A stretch of DNA of 64,000 nucleotides from assembly GCF_001625305.1 (NCBI RefSeq), contig NW_017803291.1:55378-119377 (forward strand). Direction: 5' to 3'. Made by a program: the position numbers and the translations under genes. The stretch's first letter is position 1. Each line of letters opens with the position of its first letter. The notes below the pieces were generated by a model. That model did no database searches, was not told the origin of the DNA, and saw only the letters and a program-made list of their open reading frames with translations. This DNA comes from Branchiostoma belcheri (taxonomy: Eukaryota > Chordata > Leptocardii > Amphioxiformes > Branchiostomatidae). Below are positions 1-12,403 of the stretch, piece after piece.

Positions 1-309
1 CCCCCCCCCCGGTCCCCCCATGTCAAAAAAAGCCCGGTCTAGGTAGGGTTAAGGAAGGTGGAAGTCTATATGAAAGTGGACATGTGCAACATGTACAATT
101 GCACTCTGTGAGCCCCAACATATCATATCGCTTCATTAGAGCCAAAGTCAAACCCAGGATAAAAAGATCACAGGACCAGTATCCCTGTTTGGCTTATACT
201 ACAAAAAACAACTGGCTCTATTGCATCGTCTCTTTGTGGTTGCATGGCAGGGTAAGAAAGTTATAGTGTTGTAAAAGTTGGGTTTAAGCTATACAAACTT
301 ACTTGTTTG

Positions 310-430
310 ACAGGTCGTGTTGCCGGTGTTGGCCTAATGGTATAATGTTGCTTCGTAACCTGACTGCCTGGGTTTCGGTACGTGTTACCTGTTTCTACTC
401 ATCCAAAGTTTTTCAGTGGTTCCCACACCG
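310..430 (+). repeat. Possible tRNA-derived SINE fragment
   Basis: The segment has an A-box-like stretch (TGGCCTAATGGTAT) followed about 30 bases later by a B-box-like GGGTTTCGGTA, the internal RNA polymerase III promoter pattern of tRNA-derived SINEs. No acceptor stem pairing is clear, so a working tRNA gene is unlikely. No poly(A) or simple tail was identified with certainty. Confidence 0.3.
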
Positions 431-650
431 GCCCTGTGAGTCATGACAAAGCTTGTTAAACACTTGTTAACGATGTGTCTGTCTTTCATTGTGTCTTTTT
501 CTAATGGATGCCCACATCTGTTTAGCCAGTCTCAATGTCTTAACAAGTATATAGCAGCTGTTACAGTAGTAGATGCCAGGTCATGGATGACCTTCTTGAA
601 CATCTCTACTTGTTGGTCAGTATTGCCTGACAGTTGATCTCTAATGCCTG

Positions 651-1391
651 CTACAAGCTGTCCTTCCTGAGTGAAGACGCTGATAGAGTCATATTTGTCA
701 TGTTTTTTGTTGTCCCATCAGTACCTACAGTGATGTTTTCGCATCTAGTGACTACTTCTGCAACATGCAGCTGACTAAGGCGTCTTGCCTCTGCGAACAT
801 CACTAGCTGTTGCAACCCGGCTAACTTCTGTAATACTGTTCTTATTAAAGGCTCTACATTGTTGAGGCCTGTATTCATGCTCAACAACATCATGTAGACT
901 TGGCGTACTTCATCCTTGAACTTGCCGTTTTCGAAGGTTTTTACTTCTGGAGACTCAAGAAATTGACTCATGGTTTCATGCAACTCCTTGTTCTCCTGTT
1001 ACAGCTGTGCTAACTTGATTTCTAATGAATCTACATAACCATCGTCACAACACAACGGATGAAATCTCACCATGTTTGACTTACACTTGTAGTGGGATTT
1101 TATGATGCGATGCAGGAGTCTAAACCTCATCATAATATCCTAGAATGGTAGCCACAATACTGTTAGTCTTTCTACTTATCTCCCCTTCATCATCCACTTT
1201 CGTCATAACAGAATACATGTTAGATGCTGTAAGTCGTCCAACTCTACCATCTTGCATGGAGCTTGGTCCCTAGTGTGGACCTCAAAAGCATGCAAAGCCT
1301 TCTTTGAGGTTTTGAGATTTGCAATGAAACGATCTTCACACTTATCATCACTAGCCATTTTGAGTACAATATCCCTTACATCTAGAACCAC
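651..1391 (-). pseudogene. Fragments of a conserved mobile-element-associated protein
   Basis: Two minus-strand reading frames (1203-1391 and 651-983) look like consecutive pieces of one protein. The second has a helical, coiled-coil-like segment with VRQVYMMLLSMNTGLNNVEP, then AEARRLSQLHVAEVVTRCEN and a DGTTK motif. I recognise this style from large families of uncharacterised metazoan proteins that occur in many copies, so it is probably encoded by a mobile element. The pieces are separated by stop codons and neither has a convincing start, so I treat the locus as broken. The function is unknown. Confidence 0.4.
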
Positions 1392-1399
1392 GGGAACTT

Positions 1400-2780
1400 C
1401 TTTTACAGTTACTTCCTTCTGGACAGGAATATCAAGACAATTTTGCTATGTGACAAAGACACCTGAAGACTGGGACTGTCTTTTACCCCCACTCGTGATG
1501 GTTCGGGCAGCTTGAATGATGATGATGATGACTGGTTTATTATTCACATAAACAAATACAGAGACATACAGGTTTAAAAGTCGGTGGCAGCCTAAATGGC
1601 TGAATTGTAGAATTTTTTTTTTAATTTAAAATCTTGAGAATATTATCAAATGACACTTCAATACAAACACTACATATACATAGAAAATACAATATCAAAA
1701 GTTCCTCTGACCGCCACCTTCCTGTTTTGGAGGTCACTTCCCCTGTTGCCTTTCGTGCCTTGGTAATCGTACAGAGTGTGATTGGCTGGGGACGTGAGAA
1801 TGTTGATAGATATTGTAAGACTGTTTGATTATAAAACCAATGGCCTTGTTATTACCAAGTAAAACATATTTTAAGACATGTCAGATAAGAAACTTGAATC
1901 AACAGTAGATGTAGACTAGAAGTAGTACTCAACATATATTCTATAGTCATTTACAACACTTAGGACATAAATATTAGACAGTTATGTTATGCATGTTCCT
2001 GTATGTTTTCACGAAATGGATCATATGTATTCCGTAAAATTCGTATGTTTCTAGTAATGGATCGCATGTATTCCGTAATAACTTCGTAACTATGTTTCCT
2101 AGTAAGGATCTTATGAATTCCGTAAAATTCTGATAAATTCTTTGGGACCCGGAGAAACTCCCTCCACAAAATGGACAGTCATCTAATGGTTCTAGCAGAG
2201 TCTGAAACTTATCTCTATCAAACTGTGTGTATCTGACAGAATTGCTGTAGGTGTATTTAGTTTAGATGCCTCTGTCACTTTTGCTTTCCTTGGCTGACCT
2301 CCACCAAATGATTTCCCTGGTCTACCCCCTTTGGAAATAGCTGCTGCATTAACGGTGCACAACCCAATTCTTCCCCGACAGGGGGTCCGCGGTAGTCCCT
2401 GTTTATTTTGGAGTAAGGGTTTTTTAGTGGTTTTTCTGTGCCAAGCTAATTAGTGTATGGGGGTTGTGGTGTAATCAGCTCAACGTTGCCATGAAGTGCG
2501 ACCCTAATAGCTTCTTTTGGGTTAGTTTTGGTCGGCGAATCTTCGCTTCCGGGTATCGCTCCGAGGCCGTGAACGGTGAAGCGTCCTAGGCGGCCTGGCT
2601 GATGACGTCACTACCAGGGGCTGTCGACATGCGTCAGGATAACCGTTATTGTGCTTTTCCTAGTGTTAGGATTTCTTTTAGAATGAGATATATTTGGCAG
2701 TACAGTATGCGTTTTCTTTCTATATAGGTTGCGTTCTCGGCTAAATTTTCCTTCATGCCGTGCGGCGTCCGTGAAAAGGC
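1400..2780. other. No gene recognised; simple and AT-rich sequence
   Basis: The stretch holds a short GAT-type microsatellite near 1515-1532 and AT-rich sequence. On the minus strand near 2280-2340 there is a short basic Gly/Lys-rich reading frame. Nothing else could be assigned. Confidence 0.4.
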
Positions 2781-2827
2781 CTCTTAACTATAGGTTCCAA
2801 CGGGAGCGAGAAACTGGGGTGTGCCCC
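2780..2827 (+). repeat. 48-bp direct repeat, copy 1
   Basis: The segment beginning CCTCTTAACTATAGGTTCCA matches 4020-4067 with only a few substitutions, about 1.24 kb apart in the same orientation, with the Mutator-like reading frames between. It may be a duplicated exon edge or the end of an element. Confidence 0.6.
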
Positions 2828-3286
2828 AATTAAAACGAACTGTGCTGGAGTAAAAAATAATATTTGAACCACTAAAATTGTGTTTTTCCTAGGAAATCAG
2901 GTACCCTAAACACGATGACGTTGAAAAAAAATCGTCTTTTGGAAAGACTTGACGTGCACGGTGCATCTCCTACCTACATCGCTTTGATATAGCTCTAGCG
3001 ATGCACGAGGTGAACCGACACCTTGTGGTTTGTGCCACCTTTTTCTCTTGCGTACTATTTCCTGCTACTATCTGGTCGCTTAACTTTATTTTGAACATCT
3101 TTCTTCTTTGTCCTCGTGAAACATGAGTTTCACAGTCTAGTTTGTCAACAGTTATGTCCTTTGAAATTTCCCTTGTTGCGTTTCAACCCCCCCCCCCCCT
3201 TACACATGAGTCGTTGTCTGCTAACACCTTTTCGGGGCACACTGGATTTTGCGGATCACCCTGCATGCCGACCACGGCCCGTCTGG

Positions 3287-4455
3287 CTAACTTCTCCTCC
3301 GCATTCCCAACGGGCCATGGTTCCCCCTGTCCACCTCTTCTTTCTTGCAGCTACATAGTTTGTTGGCGTATTGGAAGTCAATAAGCATGTTCTGTCCGGT
3401 GTATGTCTCTATAACTGGAACTGTTACTTGTGTGGCGTTTTGTGTGTATGCGTGGTATGATGGATTGTTATATGTTCCGTCCATGGCGGCCGTCGTGAAC
3501 ACCGGCTCGCCATCCTCTACCCTTTCGCCCCTCGCAGCTAATACCTTCCTCAACTTTCCTCTGTTTTCTGATAATGGATTTTTCATTTCCGTGATCATCA
3601 AGTCTGACAGATTGTTGGTGGGTTTTTTTTTGCAGTTTCGTGGTGGTTGGTGTCTTTGTTGCGCCCAGTAGTGTTGTTACCCCGGTTATGCCCACAGGAA
3701 CTTTTGTCAGCGCTAACGCCATCTGAACTGCTTTTTTTTTGTTGTTGTTGTTTCGGACCCCTGCTTCTCCCTCCCTTCCTATCTGCTCCTTTATAGAGTT
3801 TGACTCGTTCCGTGCTGAACCCACAAGCCTCACACCTGAGCGCTTCCTTATATCCGGTTCCGAACTTAATTTTGAGTTTGTGTGGCATCGTTACTATTGG
3901 TGTACATGTTGGATGGTGTTGTGTATGTGTAGTTATGAAGGTGTTGATCAAGTCCATTAAAGCTGGTATTTATATGTCTCTAGATTCCTGTACATTTTTC
4001 GTTTTAGCTGAAGTGTGTGCCTCTTAACTATAGGTTCCAATGAGAGAGAGAAACTGGGGTGTGCCCCCTTAACACATACTGAACAGTCAGACGAAACAGA
4101 GTGATTTGGCCACAATTGCCTTTTTGCATTGCCGTGGTGGTATTTTGGATTGGAACTCTTTTTTCTGCACCTTTCGCAAAGCTTTTGTCTACAGATACGT
4201 CCACACCCCAAGTCTTCTTGATTTCTTGCTGAAAGTCTTGACAACACAAAATACTGATATTTCGTTGTTGCTCCGACGATGTTTGGATCTCGAGTCTGGA
4301 ACCACACAGTCTGCAAAGCTTGCGTAAATTCTCAATATGACTTGATAAAAAGTAGGTTGAAGCGTGACGAAACATACCCACTCTGTCCACTCCAAGAAAT
4401 CCTTAAATTTGACGATAAATAAAAGGTTGCGACAACCGACCAGCCAAAAAAACAA
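3287..4455 (-). pseudogene. Mutator-like transposase-domain protein, fragmented
   Basis: Minus-strand frames over this stretch, in several phases, resemble the MULE-type transposase domain protein repeated in many invertebrate genomes. The clearest block is AAMDGTYNNPSYHAYTQNAT with a following TVPVIETYTGQNMLIDFQYANK segment (the hallmark is an Asp-Gly-x-Tyr-Asn-Asn-Pro core), then NKLCSCKKEE. Upstream pieces give LCRLCG/C-x2-C elements and a segment on removal of Cys-rich TSEQQRN... sequence. Frames break repeatedly, so it is a decayed copy. Family placement rests on one well-conserved block and could be wrong in detail. Confidence 0.45.
4020..4067 (+). repeat. 48-bp direct repeat, copy 2
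   Basis: Partner of 2780-2827; it differs at a few positions in the central purine-rich run. Confidence 0.6.
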
Positions 4456-4459
4456 AGAA

Positions 4460-5440
4460 CTGGAATTAAGTCAACGAATTCAAATGACGTCGTGTCCGGG
4501 AAAACTCTAGGGAGAACGTGAGATCCTGTTTTGCAAGACACCCACACACAGCCTCACAGGCGTCTCGCGTATACAGGTACTTCTTTAAACACGTTACGTA
4601 TCGTCCGATGTCGCCATTTCGTAGCGTTCAAATTAATTTAGTAATGTGCTAAATATCCCGATGAAAGCAAAGTTTACAGGTCTGTTGTTATGCAAAACAA
4701 AAGAAAAAGAGGAGTATGAGGAAATTAAAACACATATACAACTTCATTTTCGAAGTGTGCAAATTGGCCACCATTGCTGTCGCAACGCACCTCTCGTGGT
4801 ATTTCGCGTGAAATCCCGCGATGCTTTGTGGTTTTTCCCAGTGCACATGCGGTAACTTATATCCCCATTTAAGTCGTGGAAACGCGTGTATTGATTAACT
4901 TCCGATTATGTTAGCAGATATCTGAGAAGAAGTAAGAAGCCAATGTACCTGACTTCCTGACGAACTTGTAGAACACATATTTTCAGAAAAAAAAAGGAGC
5001 AAGGGCAGACGGAGTTAGAATTTTCACTGTAAACAGTGCACAAGAAGTTTCTTCTGCAACCAAAATACACAAGACATTCTTGCATAAATAAAGGAAGGTA
5101 TTTAAATGTCAACAGTCTTGCAGAGTTTAATATCAAACAAGGATTTCAGCTACATACAGAGGCACATTAGTCTAGATGTTGGTCGATTTGTTTACTAGTA
5201 TATACATGCACATAATGTACTCTAATGGTAAGACTACAAAGCAGGTTGATGTTGCAAACTATAGCTGAACGGATTGTGAAACTCCTGTAATCCAGAAGTC
5301 ATGGTAGAAAACACATACAGGAGTCAGCTACTTAAGAAAGCTGTAGTTATTTACGTTAAAACAGGAAATTAAAATTTTGTAACTTTAGTTCAGTTCATCA
5401 TCAATCAAGGTGCCAATCAGTATGCCAATACACACACTTC
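4460..5440. other. No gene recognised
   Basis: Moderately AT-rich sequence; the open frames are short, lack recognisable motifs and are not supported by splice signals. Confidence 0.4.
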
Positions 5441-5449
5441 GGCCGCGCA

Positions 5450-5620
5450 TGGCGGCCAGCAGGTTACCGTCCCTCAGACCAACTTCCTCTTCTAGCACTT
5501 TATTCACATGATATTCCGATGTTATATTGATGATTGATTGATTGATGAAGATTGGTGGATGTATTCACTAATAAAGATCGCAATAAACCAAACCAAACTT
5601 TCTTGAGTGTCAGGTTTGGT
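5450..5620 (+). repeat. Short third copy (C) of the A/B dispersed repeat, interrupted
   Basis: The run GGCAGCCAGCAGGTTAACGT-like sequence followed by CCTCAGACCAAC and, about 110 bp later, TTTCTTGAGTGTCAGG is the same sequence that is continuous in copy A at 26776-26830. Here an AT-rich segment containing a (GATT)n run splits it between CAGACCAAC and ACCAAAC. Confidence 0.55.
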
Positions 5621-5774
5621 CGATCCCGCCTTTTTTTGCGTCCGGTTGCCAGAGGAGTACTTGTGACTGTATATGTATATATTGTAACTATATATTATAG
5701 TCAATCGTCCAGGCATTTTCCAGGATGTATCCCGGCTGATGCCACTATAGCCTCGGGCTTGTTTGTGAATCCGA

Positions 5775-5860
5775 TGCGGTCTCATACCGGAGATACTGGT
5801 GCCTCTATCGCTGCCACAGGTCTCATACCGGAGTGACGGGTGCCTCTATCGCTGCCACAG
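5775..5860 (+). repeat. Tandem duplication of about 42 bp
   Basis: TCTCATACCGGAG...GCCTCTATCGCTGCCACAGG occurs twice in a row with small changes. Confidence 0.7.
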
Positions 5861-5906
5861 GTGTGTTGAAGTAGAAAAAGCCCTGAAGAAAAACAATATC
5901 ACGGTA

Positions 5907-6276
5907 AGGCCATAATGATTTGATTATATGGATGACATCCGCGCGCGCATAAATTTTCGGCCGTTTAAAAAAAATACTGTAAATCGTATAAAATAGTTGC
6001 GAAATAAGAAAATGTATACCGTAAGTTGAAAAAAAAAATATCGGAAAACGATGCCAATGTCGTAGAATGCCATACGAAAAAGACGAAAATGTAAAGAAAT
6101 GAATTTGAAGAGTAGATTATTCGTCATGCCATACTCTGTATCATTTGTTCAACCTTCATGACCACGTACATTTCATGTTGAAAGCAACTTTTTTGCCAAA
6201 CTTTTTTGTTCGCACGCCCGCATCGGTTTTGGGGTTCCCAGAGGTTGTCATCCATATAATTAAATCAATATGGCCT
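5907..6276. mobile_element. Small TIR element (MITE), about 370 bp
   Basis: The left end AGGCCATAATGATTTGATTA and the reverse complement of the right end pair over about 33 bases (GGCCATA-TGATTT-ATTATATGGATGACA) with a few mismatches. The interior is AT-rich and noncoding. The target duplication cannot be fixed (TA or TAA type both possible). Confidence 0.6.
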
Positions 6277-6547
6277 ACATTCAATTCAGAAAAGTAAAGC
6301 ACAGTCCTATATAGAGAGATTTGAAAAACTCAAATATGACAGTTTCTTTCTGCACACGTTTTTTTTCCTGCCGTGACGAATATAAATGTATCCTTCCTAA
6401 TAAATTATGACGGTCCAAATTTGATAGAAATGCAAAAAGTAAAAAAAAAATTATGTCCATCAAAAACAATAGCTATTCTGTTAAAATTAGATAGGTAGAA
6501 GATCCATTCCCATCTAAAGGCTCACCGAAGTCTCGCATAATGATTTG

Positions 6548-9500
6548 CTAAAATGTTAACAAGTTAAGAAACAAATATCTCACGTTTGGATCCGCCACCA
6601 GTAGTTTCCTGACAGTTGTGGCGTCCGGCCTGGTCTTCTCGTTAAACTTCCAGCACTTCAGCATCAGCTGGTATCTGGGCGGGAAAAGTGCACAGAAGTA
6701 AAATAAGCATTGTGACTTTTCTGAATTGCTATTTCACAAATCCCCTGCTATTTCTCGGTTATTCTAATGACCCATTCACGTTTGACACTTGAAAGATGAA
6801 ACATGGTAAAAATGGTTGCCTAATATCAAAACCAAGCTGCTGAGTCTCTTTAGTCTGCAAAGGCAACGACACAAACTCAGCAGCAATGTTGGGATGTGAG
6901 GCTAGTGACGTCCAAGTGACGTCAGGAGTGGGTCAAAGGTACCTGGGTGTTAATACCGCCGACTTCTGTAGCACTTAACGTTGACAAAATTTTCCTCTAT
7001 TTTTTATACCAGCGCAAATAATCTTTCACTCTTTTAAGTAACTTAAGTTCCTTCAAGAAAAATACCAAGCTTACCTTTCCTCTGTACACAACTGAGGCCT
7101 GGGGAGTCTGAAGTGGTTTTGCAGAGCATCATATATTCTGTCTGCCCCCTCCATCCCAGGGTACGGCGTGCGGCCCAGCTGCGCCACTTCCCACAATAGA
7201 ACCCCGAAGGACCAGCTGGAAAATAATATACATATTTCATAATGTTAAAGATGGGAAGCAGTTGATAGTATGGTGATAATTATATCAAGAAGATTTTGTA
7301 TGTTTCTTTCCACTAAGATGTTATTGTCTGAAGGCAATGTTAAAAACTCACACGTCACTCTTGTGTGTGAACCTAGCCTCGTTCTTCAGGCCCTCCGGTG
7401 CCATCCACTTCAGCGGCAGCAGGTCGTGGCCCTGGAGAAACAAGAAAGTATAGCTGCTTGAAATTCAATCTAAAGCCGACTGTTATAAGACTACAGGATC
7501 TGTAGATGACTAGATTCCGCTTCTCCTATTTCAAACTTATTTTACGTTTTCGTACTCAAATTATACTGTGCCAGCTCTCTATATGTAAGGTCGTGCTGTT
7601 AGTCCGACCTACCCTCCCCACAGCGTACATGTCCCGGGACCTACCCTGTCCTGCCGATGGTACCCCACAGTGTACGTGTCCCGGGCCAGCCCGAAGTCCG
7701 CGATCTTGGCGGTTCCCTTCCCACAGATCAGGATGTTCCGGGCCGCGATGTCTCGGTGAACCAGCTGGACACAGGCAAAGATAAGCAGCTCAGTTACCAA
7801 ATATGTTTATCTTTAGCTTTTGGTTTTTATTACCTTAAAAGAGAATTGAACACAATCTAAAACTCAGAAAGGAAATCCCTTGATTTCCATGGTGGTAAAA
7901 ATGACTTATAGTATCACATGTCTTGGACGCGGAATCGGAAGGGAAAGATTGAGGGACAGTTTTTTCTCCTTACCCTCATGGTCGCCAGGTGCTCCAGTCC
8001 GCAGCAGACCTCCACCATCATGTTCTCGAAGATGTGTCGTTTGTTGACCAGAACGGTCCTGTTGAGTTTGGATTCCGCACGTAACGTCCACAGCAGGTGA
8101 AGGAGACTCCCGTGTTCCGCATATTCCAGCACCAGTTGAAGCGGGCCTGGAATGAAATATTTCAGTGTGGCTGTACATCTACACATCTTCGAGTTCTACA
8201 AAATGTGTAAATGTTGGAAGAAACTAAGACACAAACAACCAAACAAGAGCACCCATGAGTCAGGTAGGTTCTGAACTGACCGTCTCTAAAACAGATGCCT
8301 TTCAGCCCGAGGACGTTGTCATGGTTACCGCACAACAGCATGATGCAGGTTTCCCGCAGAAGGGCCTGTCTGGCCTTGGGGTCACCATCGTCTAGATAAA
8401 CATTACATATAATCAGGTTTACATCATATATTTATGTACACGTCTTTTTTATGATATGGCAAAGTAAGCCCACTGCAATACACTAGGTTAGACGTAAAAC
8501 TGCAATAATAAAACAACCTTTAAGTTTCTTGACAGCTACCACCACATCGTCCTCCTCAGGTCGCGTCAACGTTGCCTTGACAACATGTCCAAAAGCGCCC
8601 TCTCCCAGGAGCTGTCCGCCCTGCAGCCTGCTCCTGTCGATCTCCCTTTCCTTCAGGAGCTCCATGTCGATACTGCCTGACGAGGAGCCTGCTGCAGGCG
8701 GCATCACGGCCTGGGGAGAAGGGGGGAGTTCAGTCAGAGATATTCCGGTCTAGCAAAACATATCCGGACCATCAAATTGTGTTATCTCATACGTCATAGT
8801 GAGAATGACGTAATCATGACGTACCTTGAGGTCCTTTCCGAGCTGGAAGACCTCCGGATCGTCGATGTTTCCGACCCGCAGCCTGTTGTTGTGCCTGTAT
8901 AGCAGGAAGATGACGCCGAGTAGGAGGAGAATCAGCCCGCCTGACGACAGACTGATGGTCAGGAGGCCGGTCTGAGAATCTAAAGGTGGAAGGTCTAACA
9001 AAAGAGGAATCATTTGGCATCATATTTGTATTATTTACGTGATTAGGCTTCTATGTATTAATGTATTTTTTTCATTTTCGTCAATGAGTGGAACTAAATA
9101 ACTCACCCGAACACCCATCACCATCGCAGATGCAGCCCTGGGCCCGGTTGCAGGTCTCCTGGTCTGTACAGTTGCAGATGTCGTCACACAGCTCGCCCCA
9201 GTAATTCTCCTCACACACTGGAATGTGTCAACATAATATCTTGGTATTGCATTCTTATTCTTTATTCTTTGTTCAAAGGAGTTGTCAGCGTGGCGCTAAG
9301 TTGATAAAAGCATAAAGCCAGTATCAATAAAAGTCCATACCTATCCGTATGCCAACCACGTTAGTGTATGTGTCTCCGCTGGTGGTAAGACCCACACAGG
9401 TAACGTTACCTTCGTGCTTAGGCGCCAGGGAGTGGATGTAAAGAACAGAAGAGCTGTGGAGGGGGTGGGGTGATAGATTTGAGCTTGTGATCTTTAAAAA

Positions 9501-11470
9501 AAGCAATGTGTGTGGCTGGCAAACATATCGTTGAAAGATCTTTTTTCTGTGCACTGTCCTTGATCATCAATAGGAACAAATCCGATTTTTTACCCATTCC
9601 TTATGTAAGGTGACGTTCCGAACACTTGACTTAAGTAATGAATTAACGGTGCCATTCTACTTGACAAAGGCTGAAGTGACAGGGGCGAACATAGTGAGTC
9701 CAGTTCCTGTACATGTTATAGCCAGCGCGAAGAATATACTAGTAGTTTTCTATCACATTACGTAATATGATTATGATATGGACAATTTTAAAAGAGAAAC
9801 CTCACTTCTTGCTGTTTGATACATTTAGCTGTTCTACAGGAATGCCACTCTGTAAGAGCCACGTGATGTCAGTGACGTCAAGTTGGTAAGCCGTGCACGT
9901 CAGCTGCAGTTCCTGTCCGATCCGCAAGTCTGTCAGTTCTCTGGCAGGGGGACTGATGTGCATTTCTGGGTGAACTGGGGAATGACAAAAAGTTAAAATG
10001 AAGTTAGGATAAAACAGATTCATAGTGTTAAAATTAGATTAATACAAAACTCGGGGAATGAACGGAAAACTATAAAAAGTCCTTAAAGCTGCATTACATG
10101 TATGTAACTTTTGACATTACAAAAAGTATATTTTCCATTCTTTTCTTTACGTAGTACGTTGACTTAACCCTTTAGTATTCCAGAATAATACTGAGCAACA
10201 AAAAATACAACATCCTTGCTACTTGTAATCTTAGAAAATTGTGAATGATCTTCTCTCCAAACCACACCGCACATATGGTACTGTCCACTGCCAGTGGTGT
10301 GGCCTACCTCCCAGTGGTGTGTCAGTTGACAGCTTACAAATTCTGAAAGACCTCATCGTTTACCAGATTTTCTAAAAATCTCTTTTGAAGGGAAAATGGC
10401 CACAGTTATTGATGCCCAACAAAATAACACCGAAATTTAGTATAATTAGAATATTTCAAATTTTTGTGCATAATGCAGCTTTAGATTGGGCAACCTGATA
10501 GAGGCGGGTTTGCGGTTTTTGTTTCAAGTTTCCTACGCAGTGCCCACCTGTGGTGCAGTTTCTTCCTGTCCAGCCAGGGGCGCACCTGCACGCGCCGTTG
10601 AAGCTGTGACATGCGGCCCCGTTATAACACTGGCAGCGCTCCGCACAGAATCGCCCGAACCGCCCGATGGGGCAGGCTGGAGAAACAACAGAAATAGGTC
10701 CATACACTCTGAATATGCAAATATCAAGTTTTCAGTATCTCAAACCCCTTCTGTCTTTCTGCCCCATTTTACCAGAAAGTCTGATGGAGACTAAACACAT
10801 GTAGTCCATTGGTCTGTCGCTAGGAAGACTCTTACCTGTTACACGGATGTTTGTCCTGAACGTCACAAGACCGGCTACTTTGCATTCCACGGTGGTGCTC
10901 TCGCCAACCTGCAGCTATTAACAACCAACATATTAACAACATTTTTAACCGTAAGGTTTGGGGTTGACTCTGTTCATGTCTTATATTTTTCTACATATGT
11001 CTTTTATGTGTCTATTAAGTCTTGACCTGCACCTAGCCCGTCGTGGCATGAATGTACAATAAAGGTATTTTATTTCACTTCATTTTTTTATCATGGAAAC
11101 TCTGTAGCACAAAAGTGGCTCTGATATGAAAAAAGGGAAAATGCAGTTTCCTTACCTTCACGCCAGAAATGGTGTATATAAAGACTCCTTCAGTACTGCC
11201 AAAACTCGGCGCGTCAACACGCAGTCTAGCCGGGACCCATGGCCAGTCTTCAGGGGACCAATTGCTGCACGGGTACACACAGAAAATTACATTATATGTG
11301 AATAGCATTTCCCGTATAACTTTCATTACTTTCTAAACAAGATATGTTTGACAAAAAACACGCAAACGGACGAACACACCCACATATAGACACACAAGCG
11401 CACAAACATACATACACACAAACACATGCACACAACACACATAAACACATGTACACACACACGCACACAT

Positions 11471-11517
<47 letters not shown>

Positions 11518-12362
11518 TACATAAACAACCACACACACACTACCTTCTATTTGTGTTCATATTTGTTTGGATTCTGTTATCTGTACCTTTGATTCTCTTT
11601 TGTTTATGTATTATTTATACTCAAACGGTGTCGTGTAAGCCCACACGGGCTTGGCGCGGGAAAGCGCACGACACGAAAATAAAGTGTCATGCATTCATTC
11701 ATTCATTCACACACACAGCCACACAAACACACACACACAGCCACACTCACACACGCAGCCACACACATACACACGAAGGATTAAATGAGGGCCTGACCTG
11801 TCCGTCGGTACGGTCAGCAGAGCAGACACAGTTGAGCCGTCGGACGTGTAGGTACAGGTATAGCCCAAGTCTGAGGCCAGGTCAGAAGACGTAAAGACAT
11901 AGTCTTGGATGCTGACGTACAGCTGCAGGACATCTGCATGATGAGACATGGACAACATAACGACTTCGGCATGGCAGACCTCACCCGTCACACAAAGTGA
12001 TTTGTCACACACCGGGTCACATAAATGGAAATAACATCAGTGACAACACAGACATATAGACGCCAAAACACAAACAGCTATGGCGATCATTCGACATATT
12101 CTCAATATATTTTCAATATATTCATGTACAGATACAACTTGCCGAGTATGATGACCGTGTCAGTCCCTACACCTGAGTGAGGAGGGTTGACACGGTGGCC
12201 TTCACGTGGATTTGTTTAAGGTAAAAGATAGTAACTGGTTGCGAACCTAAGACCCACACATTTGGGCATCCAGTGGCACAAAATCGTGAGACACATGCTG
12301 GTTCCGGTTGGGATACAAACACACTCATATGCACAAACACACACACACACACACGTGCACAC

Positions 12363-12403
<41 letters not shown>

